A stretch of DNA of 64,000 nucleotides, from assembly GCF_910592395.1 (NCBI RefSeq), contig NC_088320.1, positions 9,486,001-9,550,000 of the forward strand, given 5' to 3'. Origin of the DNA: Lineus longissimus. Its lineage: Eukaryota > Nemertea > Pilidiophora > Heteronemertea > Lineidae. A model generated the notes under the pieces. It made no database searches and was not told the origin of the DNA. It saw nothing but the letters and a program-made list of their open reading frames with translations. A program made the position numbers and the translations under genes. Below are positions 32,764 through 44,476 of this stretch, one piece after another (positions within the stretch are counted from its first letter, which is position 1; each line of letters begins with the position of its first letter).

Positions 32764-34024
32764 CCCTGGCCAAGTGGTGAATCCGAGACTTGTGGTTCCA
32801 AGCTTGTAGAGTCTAGGTGAAAATGATAGTGAAGAAACGTGCCACTCCATGACAATGGTGAATATATTTTTAACTTTGACCTCAGTGACCCTGACAGGTA
32901 GGTCAAATAACAAACCAGGGTGATATGTGATGTAGACACATCGACCTGACCATAAAAATTTCATCACTCGTTTAATACACTACAGCAATCGGCAAAAAAC
33001 GATTTCCATGATGGCCGCCTAATTAAATCTATGGCACCAAATAAATAAAAAAATGAAGAAAATGTAAGATAAAACTCAGAAAAGAAAAAGGAAAAGATGA
33101 AAAATAAAAATATTTTTGGCTGTCCTTGACCGGGGTTTGAACTCACGACCTTTGGATTGCCACAATATGAGGAAAAACCCACAAAACATGCAATTTCGGC
33201 CATATTTGAATTCCGATCTGGCTGAAACTTGGCATACAAATAGTGGCTTCTTAGATGCATCATTACACAAAATTAAAACTCCTTACATTGAACAACGACA
33301 AAACGTACCAAGAACGGTAAAGTTTTCAACTTTGACCTCTGTGAACTTGAAAGGTGGGTCAAATCAAAAACCCGTAAGATATGTGATGAATCCTTGCTAG
33401 GAGTACCTACCATGAAACTTTTATCAAAAACAAATCAGTAATAAGCGAGAAATCACACTTTTTGAGTTTTGAGTTTGGGCCCCCTGGTGGCCAAGTCAAT
33501 AATCAGACCGAACCAAAATTCAGTGTAAAAGGTCAACTGATCTAGGGGGTCATTTGTTCAAAGTTTCAAGTTCATAACTGTTGCGGTTGAGAAACGTGCC
33601 ATAGTTACACTCAAACGGCAAATTTACGCCATTTGACCTCTGCGACCTTAAAAGGAGGTCAAATCCGAAAAATCGTGCAACATCTGAGGTAACCTTGCTA
33701 GGGGTCCCTGCCATAAAAATTTCATCAAAAACAATTTGCTAATAAGCAGGCTATTGCACTTCTTACTTTTTCTGTTTTGGCCCCCTGGTGGCAAAGTCAA
33801 GAATCAGATCAGGCTGAAATTCAGCACCAGAGGTTATCTGATATAGGGGGTTATATGCACCAAGTTTCAAGCTCATAGCTTTGGTGGTTGAGAAACGTGC
33901 CATAGTTACACACAAACGGCCAATTCACGCCATTTGACCTCTGCGACCTTGAAAAGTAGATCAAATTAAAAACCCGTAAGATATATGATGTATCCTTGCT
34001 ATGAGTACCTACCACAAAAGTTTT
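32764..34024 (+). repeat. about 300-bp degenerate repeat rich in AGGTCA half-sites
   Basis: Three or four diverged units (about 32764-32980, 33300-33478, 33479-33780 and 33781-34024). Each has gccccctggtggc, gagaaacgtgcc, tttgacctctgcgacctt and aggtcaaat, followed by ataaaaatttcatcaaaaac. An unrelated about 300-bp segment separates the first unit from the rest. Confidence 0.75.
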
Positions 34025-34045
34025 ATCGTAACATGTAACCTCAAC

Positions 34046-34258
34046 CGTGACCCTTCCGTTTCATGCTGTTGCTAACCCCAACCATTACCCTTCCTTTTGT
34101 GCTGTTGCTAACCCCAACCATGACTCTTTCTTTCATGCTATTACTAACCCCAACCATTACCCTTCCTTTCATGCTATTGCTAACCCAAACTATTACCCTT
34201 CGTTTCATGCCATTGCTAACCCCAACCGGGACTCTTCCTTTTCATGCTGTTGCTGAAC
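34046..34258 (+). repeat. 36-bp tandem repeat, about six copies
   Basis: Unit of the form catgctattgctaaccccaa plus ccattacccttcctt. 36 bp is a multiple of three, so frames remain open across it. No gene. Confidence 0.85.
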
Positions 34259-34439
34259 CGGAGCCACAGCCTTTTAAACTTGATCATTTCGAAACCCATC
34301 CATGATTGTTCTTTCCTTTCATGCTAGGAACCCCAATATATAGCAAGCTTTCGTTTTCATGCTATTGTGTTTAGCCTAATCAAAACCACCCATTTTTATG
34401 CTGTTGGTTGCCCTGATCAGTATTTTGATGAATGAAGAA

Positions 34440-34930
34440 GAAAGTAAAAATCACTCCCAATTACCATCATTCGTCGTCCCAACCTAGACTTCATTTTTTT
34501 TCATTTTCAACAAATAACATCGTAAAATCATTTCCACTTCCCATCATCCGCAGTTCCCATTGATTTTCTTCTTCTGAGTTTTCCAATTCCCATCATTCCC
34601 ACTTCCCAACCTACGGTACATTCCCATTTTGTTTCATTTTTAAAGATATATTTTAAAATCATTCCCTCTTCCCTCCCATCCTTCCCAGTGTAATTTTCTC
34701 AGTGTTTTATGAGTAAACAACATCCGCAGTTCCCATTGATGTATTTTTCTGAGTTTTCCAGTTCCCATCATTCCCACTTCCCAACCTACCGTACATTCCC
34801 ATTTTGTTTATCATCCCTCTTCCCATCCTTCCCTATGTTTTTTCTGAGTTTTTTTTGACTGAACAACAAAGTCAAATCACTGCTAGTTCCCATCATTCCC
34901 TATTCCCAATCTAAATTTCACATAGGTTTA
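34440..34930 (+). repeat. pyrimidine-rich degenerate repeat (ttcccatcattccc)
   Basis: Repeated ttcccatcattcccacttcc motifs. One roughly 80-bp block (catccgcagttcccattgat onward) occurs at about 34545 and again at 34720. Confidence 0.7.
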
Positions 34931-34971
34931 TGAACGAACAATTCAATAAAAAAGGATTTTGATTTTGCTGG

Positions 34972-35874
34972 GGCTCACTGGACTTTGCGCAATATTTCGC
35001 CAAAAAAGTACTCTACGCAACGGTCCCCAGGTGACGTTTCCTATTCATAATACACAGCCTGTCCATCCTAGATCGTGGTTACATGGGGAGTAATCGTTGT
35101 AAAATTTGGCCAAACGCAAAGACAGTTAACCCGGGTACCACTATGTTTACGATGCGAACAAGCCGTGTAAGTCATTATCAGCATTTTTATCATTGAACAT
35201 TTGCGGGTACAGCGTCACAGGGAGCAGCATTGAACGGTAAACAGGTTCACATCATATCCAGACAATGGCTTGTAACGGCCATACAGGAAACGATTCGTAT
35301 CAAAAACCGACGATCACAACTATTCGCTTGCTGAGAGTATACATTACGCGCATACATTACATTCAGACATTTGAGCTTCCAAGCTTTGAGAAATAACAGG
35401 TCATGTGCGAATTTGGCATGTAATTTTGGTAACTTTCGTGAGTACATTTTCAACCCCGAAAAGTGTGAAGTGAAGTTATGCTTTTATTTGGTAAAAATCG
35501 GTAGGCATGTCCAACAAGACATGTGTCTCAGCTGCCTGGGTGGGTGCGGGTCATCATTCAGAAGTCGTTCTCTGCAATGCATGCAAGCACTGCGTGTGTG
35601 TTTGATTTGTGTATACAATGTACGTTACCCTCTCTACTTCAAATAAATGAACCTCATAAGGGTTTGATTAGTTAATAGTTTGTCGTACCTTCTTCGATCG
35701 AGGTCCGAACAAATTCATGATTTTGATTTTAAAAAACACGTATTCATAATGGAAAACACATCCATACTGGTGACTGACAACACCATGTATCGATACTTGA
35801 CGTACCGGGGTAAAACATAATGGCCGCTCCCCCATTTCGCTCGTTTCGTTTCGTTGCGCAAAGTCCAGTAAGCC
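34972..35874 (+). mobile_element. 903-bp nonautonomous element, MULE-like, copy 1
   Basis: TIR ggctcactggactttgcgca at left and tgcgcaaagtccagtaagcc at right. Exact 9-bp target duplication ttttgctgg at 34963-34971 and 35875-35883. A second copy lies at 39648-40489. A 91-codon frame at 35371-35646 and a 68-codon frame on the opposite strand recur in both copies but resemble no known protein. 9-bp duplications are typical of Mutator-like elements. Confidence 0.88.
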
Positions 35875-35883
35875 TTTTGCTGG

Positions 35884-36078
35884 TAGCTACATAAGTGAAG
35901 TACCATTATCAATTCCCATTTTCCTAGCTACTATACTGTACTTGATCCGGCCTAACCTACCAAGGCGCAACTGAGATTCATACAGAGGCCGTCTACATCA
36001 TACCCGCACCCTGTACAGTACGGGCCCTCTGTAGTAAATTCCTCATCCCCTGACCCTCACTGCCAGCATGTGCTGCAT
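35884..36078. other. spacer between two TIR elements
   Basis: Unique sequence. No feature was recognised. Confidence 0.4.
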
Positions 36079-37272
36079 GCATGTGTTCCTCGCAATTTGC
36101 CGATCTGCGCTTATCTTAAGATCGCGCTGCGCGTTTTACCGATCCTATGATCCTATCCTATGCGCGGCCATCTCGAGATCGCGCAAGGCGGTTTAGGCCT
36201 ATGCTGTGCTGGTCGTAAGATTGTGCTGCGCGGACTTCTCTCTGTAGGTCCTGGAGTGTATCGAAATATTCTTATGAGTATTCTTATGAGTGAATATATT
36301 ATGACGATTCTAATTTAATTTGCATAGGTCATGGTCGTCGGTCATGATATGGGTGGCTGTCTCGTCAAAAATTATGTGGATATTGGAACAACAATTGACC
36401 TGCTACTACAGTTTGAACATCTTTATTGACACCCTTCCCTTGGGACTTTATAAATGCCATATAGTATTAGTATTACATTAAATAACTGGGTATTACATAT
36501 AATCTAAGAGTTTCAATAAAGCTTCTCATCACATGTGATGATTCTTCTCAAGGTCATGGAACTCAGTTTTCCTGAAAAAAGAAAAAATAAGTTACGTAAA
36601 TATTAACCAGCATAGATCATAATCAAGACCTTGGATGATTATACTCAATGAAATCAACAATGTCAATAAGACTGTATGTTCAGGAACACTTTTCTATTTT
36701 GCATACTCCCCTTCCAGATTATTTGTTGGGTACATTTAGGGCCTATATATCATTTTCAGCAATCCAGTAAGAGAAAATATAGCAGGAGAATTTCTGAGTA
36801 TTTTTACAGAAACGTTTCCCTAGAAATGATGCAACTATGTCCAATTAAAGAACAATTAAATAATTAAGAGATTAGAATAAGAAAATATACATATTTGTAT
36901 TGGAAGAAATTGCAAAATAAAAGTGTGCATTGTGTCATTCTAGTATTCAAATATTCATGATTCGGAACAAAATTCTATTGCTATATTTTATATTATTTCC
37001 AACTAAGCGCCCCATAGATGGGTAGGTAGTGGTGTAGCAAAAATTCAATATTGCCGTCAATAATAATGTAAAAAACCACCACCGAATCGACATGGAATGA
37101 CTATAAACTCGGATCCAAAAAAAGCGCAGATCCTAAAAACGCGCAGGACCGGCCTTGCGCGATCTCGAGATGGCCGCGCAATCATAGGATCCAGAATCCT
37201 TGCATAGGATCGGTAAAACGCGCAGCGCAATCTTAAGATAGCGCCGATCGGTAATCAGCGCGGAACACATGC
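36079..37272. mobile_element. 1.2-kb element with about 115-bp inverted repeats
   Basis: The left arm 36079-36192 (gcatgtgttcctcgcaattt, then gcgctgcgcgttttaccgat, then cggccatctcgagatcgcgc) is matched in reverse by 37148-37272. GC-rich arms surround an A/T-rich interior. No transposase is encoded, and no target duplication was resolved. Confidence 0.75.
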
Positions 37273-39638
37273 ACCATTACACTCACATATCACTATGCTT
37301 GTGCACACTAGTCCGTGAGATACAGTACATACTACATAAATTTATAGCACGATCTATACTAGGCCTAATTTAATCGTAAGATGAACAAACAAACGATTAT
37401 AAAATTCACGTCTTACCACTGTTTTGTGTGGAGTCCATTATGAATCAAGTATTTGGATATGGTGAAACTAAAACAAAGACTTCTCAAAAGCAAACACATG
37501 CGAAAACGAGGCAGAATTTCGACGGTCTCGTCACAATCACGTCACAATCAAGCCGAGGCCAAAGAGTCTTCGGTCAGAAGTGTCTTCGGCCAGCCGTGGG
37601 TAGGATGAATGTGCAAGTGCAAGTTTTACATTGGTAATTCGAGTAAGGGTTAATCCAAAGTTAAGTCCAAACTCGCACAGTGCCGAAATTAAAATTCAAT
37701 TTCAGACACTTGAATTGGTAAAATTCCGCCATCTTGGATATCGGCATCCTGAGATTCAGGCGTTTTCAACACTGCGTCACCGCCACTTCAAACTCCAAAG
37801 TCTTATCCAGGCCTAGTAAGTGCCACCTTCTTTCATAAAATGGCTTGTTTTATAAATAAATAACAAAATATGATCTTTGTAAATAAAACCCGAGATGTTC
37901 TGGTGTGTTTTTACGTGAATTTATTGCAAACTATCAATGCAGCGTAGTGCAGTCATCGTGTTCTCGGGCGTAGTGGTGATGCGATAGCCTCTTTGCAATT
38001 GTAAAGATTCTTTACATTTCCACATCCGCGGTACTGCTTTTCAAGATGGTGGCAATTCACCAGTTCTAGAGGCGTTGTAAGGAACGAAATCAGCGCCTCT
38101 AGTGTCAAGATTGAAGTTAAGTCGTTAGGTCAAACTCCACCACCAGTCGAGGCTATCGGCCAATGCGGGGGGGGGGGCGTTGGTGGCTGGCAAAGAGAAA
38201 TTACCAAAGGTACATCAATGTCATTGTTCCCCATCCGCCCGATCATCCGCCAGTCGATATATCAATTCTGACTATCGGCCTACAACATGACGGGGGCGAG
38301 CAGTAGGCCGACTGAAATTCTGATCAATTTGGACTTTCTAGTAGGCATAGGCCTATTGCTGGTTTGTTCTTACATGAAATGCGGGGGGGGGGTGTGTGCC
38401 GGGATCCACTAGGTTTCTAAAATTTTCGGTCGATGGACCGGCAGTGCCCATGTCAACGACGAATAAATCAGCGTATGCTTTTTTTACTCATTCTCACAAA
38501 CGAAAATTGAGAGGTAAACCAATAGTAGGTAGGCAGGCCCTAAATATACGACGTAGGAGTGAAAAACTTTGAATCTCAGGATGAGAAACTAAGTCAGCGC
38601 CTCTAGTGTCAATATGGGAAAGCAAGAGCTAGCTGAGCGCCAAGCACGCACAGTGACGAAATTTAAATTGATTGTTCAAGTTCATGTACATTTATTAACT
38701 CTGATCTCAAATAAACAAACATTCAACGGTCAGTGTAACGATTTAACAGTAAAAGAAATTACAAATAATTCCGAAACAACAAAATGAATCAAGTATAATA
38801 CACGTATGCAGGAGACCCACCTATCTGCTGCTTCAGGTGGCGGGAGGGTAATCAGCGCCTCTAGTGTCAAGAGCGATTTAAACAGTACCATTTGTACTGA
38901 ATTTGGCCGTTTTGGTAACAGTTACATATGTACTGTTTTTTTATTGAGTATAAGTTGCACATTATTCAGTGGACCAAAAAACGCCCACAAAATTCTCAAT
39001 TTTGAAACTTGGTTCAGGTGATCAGTATTGAGTGAAGAGAATGTTGTATACGGCATTTGATGTCTTTTTTAAAAGTAAATTTTTCACAGACACTTTTCTG
39101 ACCATGGTACTCTCGGGGTATTTGTAGCCAGTTGGTTCGGGGTATTTGTAGCCCCTATAAACAGCTCAATGTATCCTGTCATGAATCATGAAGATGCTAG
39201 GTTTCTCTATTCTTATACCTGAATTAACCCTTTATGTACCAACAATGATACATTTGAGGTTTCATATACTAGTTTATTTAACATTATTTCGAAATAAAAT
39301 ATTTTCAAAGTTACTGGTGTCTAAAGCCATAGATAGCAGCATTTCTCATGGTACATGAACATTGCATTACCATTAAGGGGTGCCAGCTATAGTTGGGGTT
39401 GATACATGACCCATCCCTGAAACTGAAGTTTTTAACGGCGCACGACAAGACGGTCAGTCAATTCAGAATATCACAAGCAGTTGTCTGACACAAGGTGTAA
39501 TATACAACCGAGTGACCAATAGAACTTTGTGTTTTTTTCACCAGTTTAAAATCTGATTTGCGAGGATATTGTTTAAATTGTTGGTAAGTGATTGCATCGA
39601 TAATCACTTAATGTGTTCAATAAATACCGTTTGATACC
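37273..39638. other. gene-poor stretch with repeated CGCCTCTAG motif
   Basis: No supported gene. Three copies of cagcgcctctagtgtcaa lie near 38091, 38594 and 38851. G-runs are near 38167 and 38384. A minus-strand ATG exon with donor (37438-37417) is possible but unproven. Confidence 0.4.
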
Positions 39639-39647
39639 AGCAAAATC

Positions 39648-40489
39648 GGCTTACTGGACTTTGCGCAATATTTCGCCAAAAAAGTATTCTACGCAACGGT
39701 CCCTAGGTGACTTTTCCTATTCATAATACACAGCCTGTCCATCCTAGATCGTGGCTACATGGGGAGTAATCGTTGTAAAATTAGGCCAAACGCAGACAGT
39801 TAACCCGGGTACCACTATGTTTACGATGCGAACAAGCCGTGTAAGTCATTATCAGCATTTTTTTCATTGATCATTTGCGGGTACAGCGTCACAGGGAGCA
39901 GCATTGAACGGTAAACAGGTTCACATCATATTCAGACAACGGCTTGTAACGGCCTTACAGGAAACGATTCGTATCAAAAACCGACGATCACCACTATTCG
40001 CTTGCTGAGAGTATACATTACGCGCATACATTACATTCAGACATTTGAGCTTCCAAGCTTTGAGAAATAACAGGTCATGTGCGAATTTGGCATGTAATTT
40101 TGGTAATTTACGTGAGTACATTTTCAACCCCGAAAAGTGTGAAGTGAAGTTATGTTTTTATTTAGTAAAAATCGGTAGGCATGTCCAACAAGACATGTGT
40201 CTCAGCTGCCTGGGTGGGTGCGGGTCATCATTCAAAAGTCCTTCTCTGCAATGCATGCAAGCACTGCGTGTGTGTTTGATTTGTGTATACAATGTACGTT
40301 ACCCTCTCTACTTCAAATGAATTAACCTCATAAGGGTTTGATTAATTAATTAAAAACACGTATTCATAATGGAAAACACATCCATACTGGTGACTGACAC
40401 CATGTATCGAACTTGACGTACCGGGGTAAAACATAATGGTCGCTCCCTATTTCGCTCGTTTCGTTTCGTTGCGCAAAGTCCAGTAAGCC
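39648..40489 (+). mobile_element. 842-bp nonautonomous element, MULE-like, copy 2
   Basis: TIR ggcttactggactttgcgca and its complement, with exact 9-bp duplication agcaaaatc at 39639-39647 and 40490-40498. About 95% identical to copy 1 by eye over most of the length, with a deletion of about 45 bp near 40350. The 91-codon frame is at 40045-40320. Confidence 0.9.
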
Positions 40490-40498
40490 AGCAAAATC

Positions 40499-41337
40499 AC
40501 GTCGTCAACCTAGATCGTAATAATACTATATTTTTTATTACCAATAAAGACCATAAACCTGCGAAAAAAGTGTTCTTATGCATAAAAAGCGATGAGTAAT
40601 TTGAAATTTCAGTGAGGGGCTACAATTTACCCCAAAGCCAAGGGGTGATTGTAAATTTCGTACCGTAAATTTCACTCCCGTAAATCCAAGACCAAAAGTG
40701 CGCCTTGCGTCGCAATGACGTGAAATCCACGGCCGCAATGACGCGATGACAATACCACAACAGCGACAACAACGTACCCCCCCCCCCCGACCCCCGTTGT
40801 CAAGCCCTCAACAATGACGCGTGTCGTCATAGAGACTGTCCACCGCGTCACAGAGGTCACCCGCGTGATCCATCCATGTGATCTGCGAAAATAACACACA
40901 CGGCTGGGTGGCACGCTTGCCAACGCACTGAAAAAATCGAATAAACCTCCACCAAGCCTGGAGCAGGTTTTAATGGTGTTCAATCGAAAGATCACCAAAA
41001 GATCCAGAGTTTGGTATGATTTTCTGCCATAATATATATAAGGTTTGATTTTGAGACGGTTTTTCGCAAAACCTCTATGACATCTTGGGACTGAATGGGC
41101 ATCCACCTTGTTTTCCACACAAATTGCTAATTACATCAATAACCCTCTGGCCTCCACGTCAATATAAAAAAGTATACATTTTGATAAATTACCCCCATAT
41201 TAGCATTTTTTGTAAGCTATATCAATTTTAATTTTTAGCAAATGTTTCAATGGATATTGGTAGGTAAGAGTTTAATACATACCTTTACAAAATGTTGACC
41301 CAGCTTTTCACGATCGGAAGTACATTTGTAACTATGG
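40499..41337. other. intergenic, C-run, no gene seen
   Basis: A run of about 10 C lies at 40779-40788. The minus-strand frame of 148 codons crossing it has no family resemblance. Confidence 0.4.
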
Positions 41338-43037
41338 CTACTTGTATGCAGCAGGTTTAAAGGGATACTACAGGGTGTATCAAAAGTCATGTTACGTTTG
41401 TTCGGGAATCACTTGCAACAGACAGCCCTTGAACAACCCTCTGATTATAATAGTAATTGAACCCTGAATTTTACAACTTTAGGATAGATATGACAAATAC
41501 AATGTAGGTCATGTTCTGCGTATCGATCTTAGCTTCAAATTGACACCATTCATGTTTGAATAGTGTTCTGCATGGCTGGTCAGTCACTGTTTAAAACAAT
41601 ATGGCCAAAAATCCCATTTGTTGCAGGGTGAGGATTACGTTTGTATTTGACGCTCGGTGTCTTATTCAATGCATAATATTTTTAAGCAGTGCCCAGATGG
41701 TAGGACATGTAATGCATAATTATGTGCATGATCATTGGAAAAATGGGGCAGCGAAGGCCACAGGAGAGTTCCTTCATTTTCACTGAATATGCGTGCTTGG
41801 GAAGTTTGGCAAGAATGAGAGAAGCCTTAGCCCGTCGGGTATCCCAACAGACCCGTCCCATCTAGGAAAACCATCAGCCATTCACTTTCGATGGGAATGA
41901 TTCGCGCCAAATCATTATGGTTCGGACTTTGCGGCAATGGACTGTTGATCAAGCCTGTGTTTTCTGAACGGAACGTAAACGGCCTTCGTTACTGAAATGA
42001 TGAACCTTTAGGTCTCGTTAGGGAGTTTTTCCCAAATGTACGCGATGATGACGTGCCCCATTAACAGGACGTAACATCTGTTTTAAAATGCGTTTCCAAA
42101 GTGAATGCATGAGGACAACCCATTTGTGTCGTATATCACTGGAAACGCCCGATTCCCCTGATTCTGCAGGATGTTAAATCGGGCATTTTATTTCTTTAAA
42201 TAAATCATAAGCGTCGCATTTGCTCCTAGCTCTGTTCACCATCCCAAATGGCAATATTGCCAATTGGGCCGGACAATCACGAAAAACCCCAAATATTATA
42301 CATTTCTTCCTGAATAATTCTTACAGAGACCATTCTCCCATGAAAGACAGTTGCTTACGCTATACAAAAATCCAAAAAAAATCGAGGGTCAACCGTTGAA
42401 CTTTTGAGATATGTTGAATTTTGCACAAATCAGCGAAAAACGCACCAACTGGCACTGGACGGCATTTCAACACGGGGCCGACGCACATCCCAAGTTCAGT
42501 GTACACATACGTCGGCAACAACAGTATAAATGCGTAGTTTCTTGTTAGTCGCCTATTGAATAGCGCTCTAGGTTTCAGAAACTCCAAAAAACATGTCTTT
42601 GCCAAAACAACTGCTGAATCAACGCTGACATACTGTAAGGACCGAGAAATCAATGATTTTAGGAACTACGGTTAGGGGTTGGCCGCGCATGAATAACAAA
42701 AAAAACTCCCTAATGAGACCTTAGATCATTCTAGTGCTTGATGCTCATTGCTCAGGAGGAACCAGGCTGGAGGTTTTCGTGATCTTTGGTGGGCTCCGGA
42801 TGGAACCCCATTTCAATAGCTGAATCAAGTGACAACAATTTTCCTACAATCTGGGCATTACTTAAGAATGTTATGCAATGAATAAGCGTATTTGAAGCTA
42901 AGATCAATACGCATAATATGACCACAACATGTATTTGTCATATCTACCCTAAAGTTGTAAATATTAGGGAAACGAGCAACTGTTCCGTTTTTTATACACC
43001 CTGTAGTGTCCCTTTAAACCTGCCGCATACAAGTAAT
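41338..43037. mobile_element. 1.7-kb TIR element (outer element of a nest)
   Basis: Left tacttgtatgcagcaggttt, aaagggatactacagggtgt and right acaccctgtagtgtcccttt, aaacctgccgcatacaagta are inverted. Inner matches continue (gatatgacaaata, gcgtatcgatcttagcttca). The flank taactatg versus taactaat could be a decayed 8-bp duplication. A second element is nested at 42011-42720. Confidence 0.7.
42011..42720. mobile_element. 710-bp Harbinger-like element nested in the 41.3-43.0 kb element
   Basis: TIR ggtctcgttagggagttttt and aaaaactccctaatgagacc, flanked by TTA at 42008-42010 and 42721-42723. A 3-bp TWA-type target is the PIF/Harbinger signature. No transposase encoded. Confidence 0.7.
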
Positions 43038-44476
43038 AACTAATGTAAATAAAATATAAAAAGTTGGTTTTTGGACATTTTTAAAATTGTCTGTTACATA
43101 ATGAAGAGACAGGATTAAGCAGGCCAAAATACAACAGATATATTAACAACTAAATATATACCATTCTCTGCTGATAACCGCATTCAATTATCTTATTCTA
43201 TCTCTGTGATATTTAAAAAAACCTATGGACATTTACTTTCAGCAAGGACTGTACTTCCGACCGTTAAACACTCCGCTGCTGACATGCATGCATAAAAACC
43301 CTAACGGCCTAATTAGAAACACAAACGCCCGACCACCAAACGACCAACTGCACTTGAAATATGGTGATAGACACCCAGCGACTGGTCTGACTTGACTGCA
43401 CAAACAACAAGTTCATTATAGAGTTTGCGATCCGCAACTTATAGCAAAACTGATACGTATACTTTAATTTTTGCAACAAACGTCATCAAATATGGGACTA
43501 TTTTTTCCCATCTTAAGTCCGTCATAAGTCGAATCTTTCAGCCTCGATTAAAATTCCGTGGCTGGTATGGCGGTTCACTCAGATAACACGGCTGCTACAA
43601 GTAAGAAAACTATAGCTCACATCCAATAACAACCGCCCACAGACAAAATGACAGATAACCACAGACGGAGAAAAAAGCCTGTTTTGTTGGGCATTTTCTG
43701 CATTCAATCTGTAAATTTCTTATACACTGACGATGAGACAGGTCACAGTGATGGTTATGACTTTTGAACACCCAATTGCCCGCTAGTCTCGATAGTGGCG
43801 CCACTGTCTTAATCGTGAAAAATATGACAAGTCCAACAGTCGTTGTAGTATGTACCGGGTATTATCCCTGAGTTATATGAAAGAAATGTTGAAATAAAAA
43901 ATGTGTATTTTGGCATAAAGAATGAGAAAGAAGATGAGAAATCTCGTTCGGGTTTTGCGATCAATCAGTCCTCAAGAGGAGTGCGAGGCAACTGGCAATT
44001 GAACTCTAACAGCCCGTTGTCCGTTTGGTCAACTTTGAAAACAATAGCTTGAAGCCAAGCATAGACGGTCACAGTTTTATAGTTGACACTCGCATGCATG
44101 CAGAAATTTTTAGCGGCCACCACCCGCGACACCCAAACGCCCGACCACCAAATGACCAGCTGCACTTTTTGAAACATGATAGCAACCCACTCATGTACAA
44201 GGAGCAAATTCTTTGACGAGACTAAGACGAAGTATTTGATTTCGAATATTGATCCAGCAAGGGTAATGATCATTTACAGTAATCTATGTTAACATATCGA
44301 GGCTCACATCCAGTGTTCTGTTGATAAATACAGCGCCACTGCTGATCGACTGCTTCTAGTCATTCTTATCCGAAACATCGTTGGAAAAATGTTACGAAGC
44401 AAGACCACGGCTAAGGCAGCAAATTTTTCAGTTTGGTATCCAGCCTAAAAAGGACACCGATTTGAAGTTAAATTTC
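43038..44476. other. 3' flank of the NOX5-like gene
   Basis: No gene. A roughly 35-bp block (caaacgcccgaccaccaaa onward, to ctgcactt) occurs at about 43322 and again at 44132. It is part of a diverged direct repeat of about 110 bp. Confidence 0.45.

Noticed and set aside
33120-33180. B-box-like gttcaaacc on the minus strand
   Set aside because: No convincing A box or stem pairing. It may be an old SINE remnant but cannot be supported.
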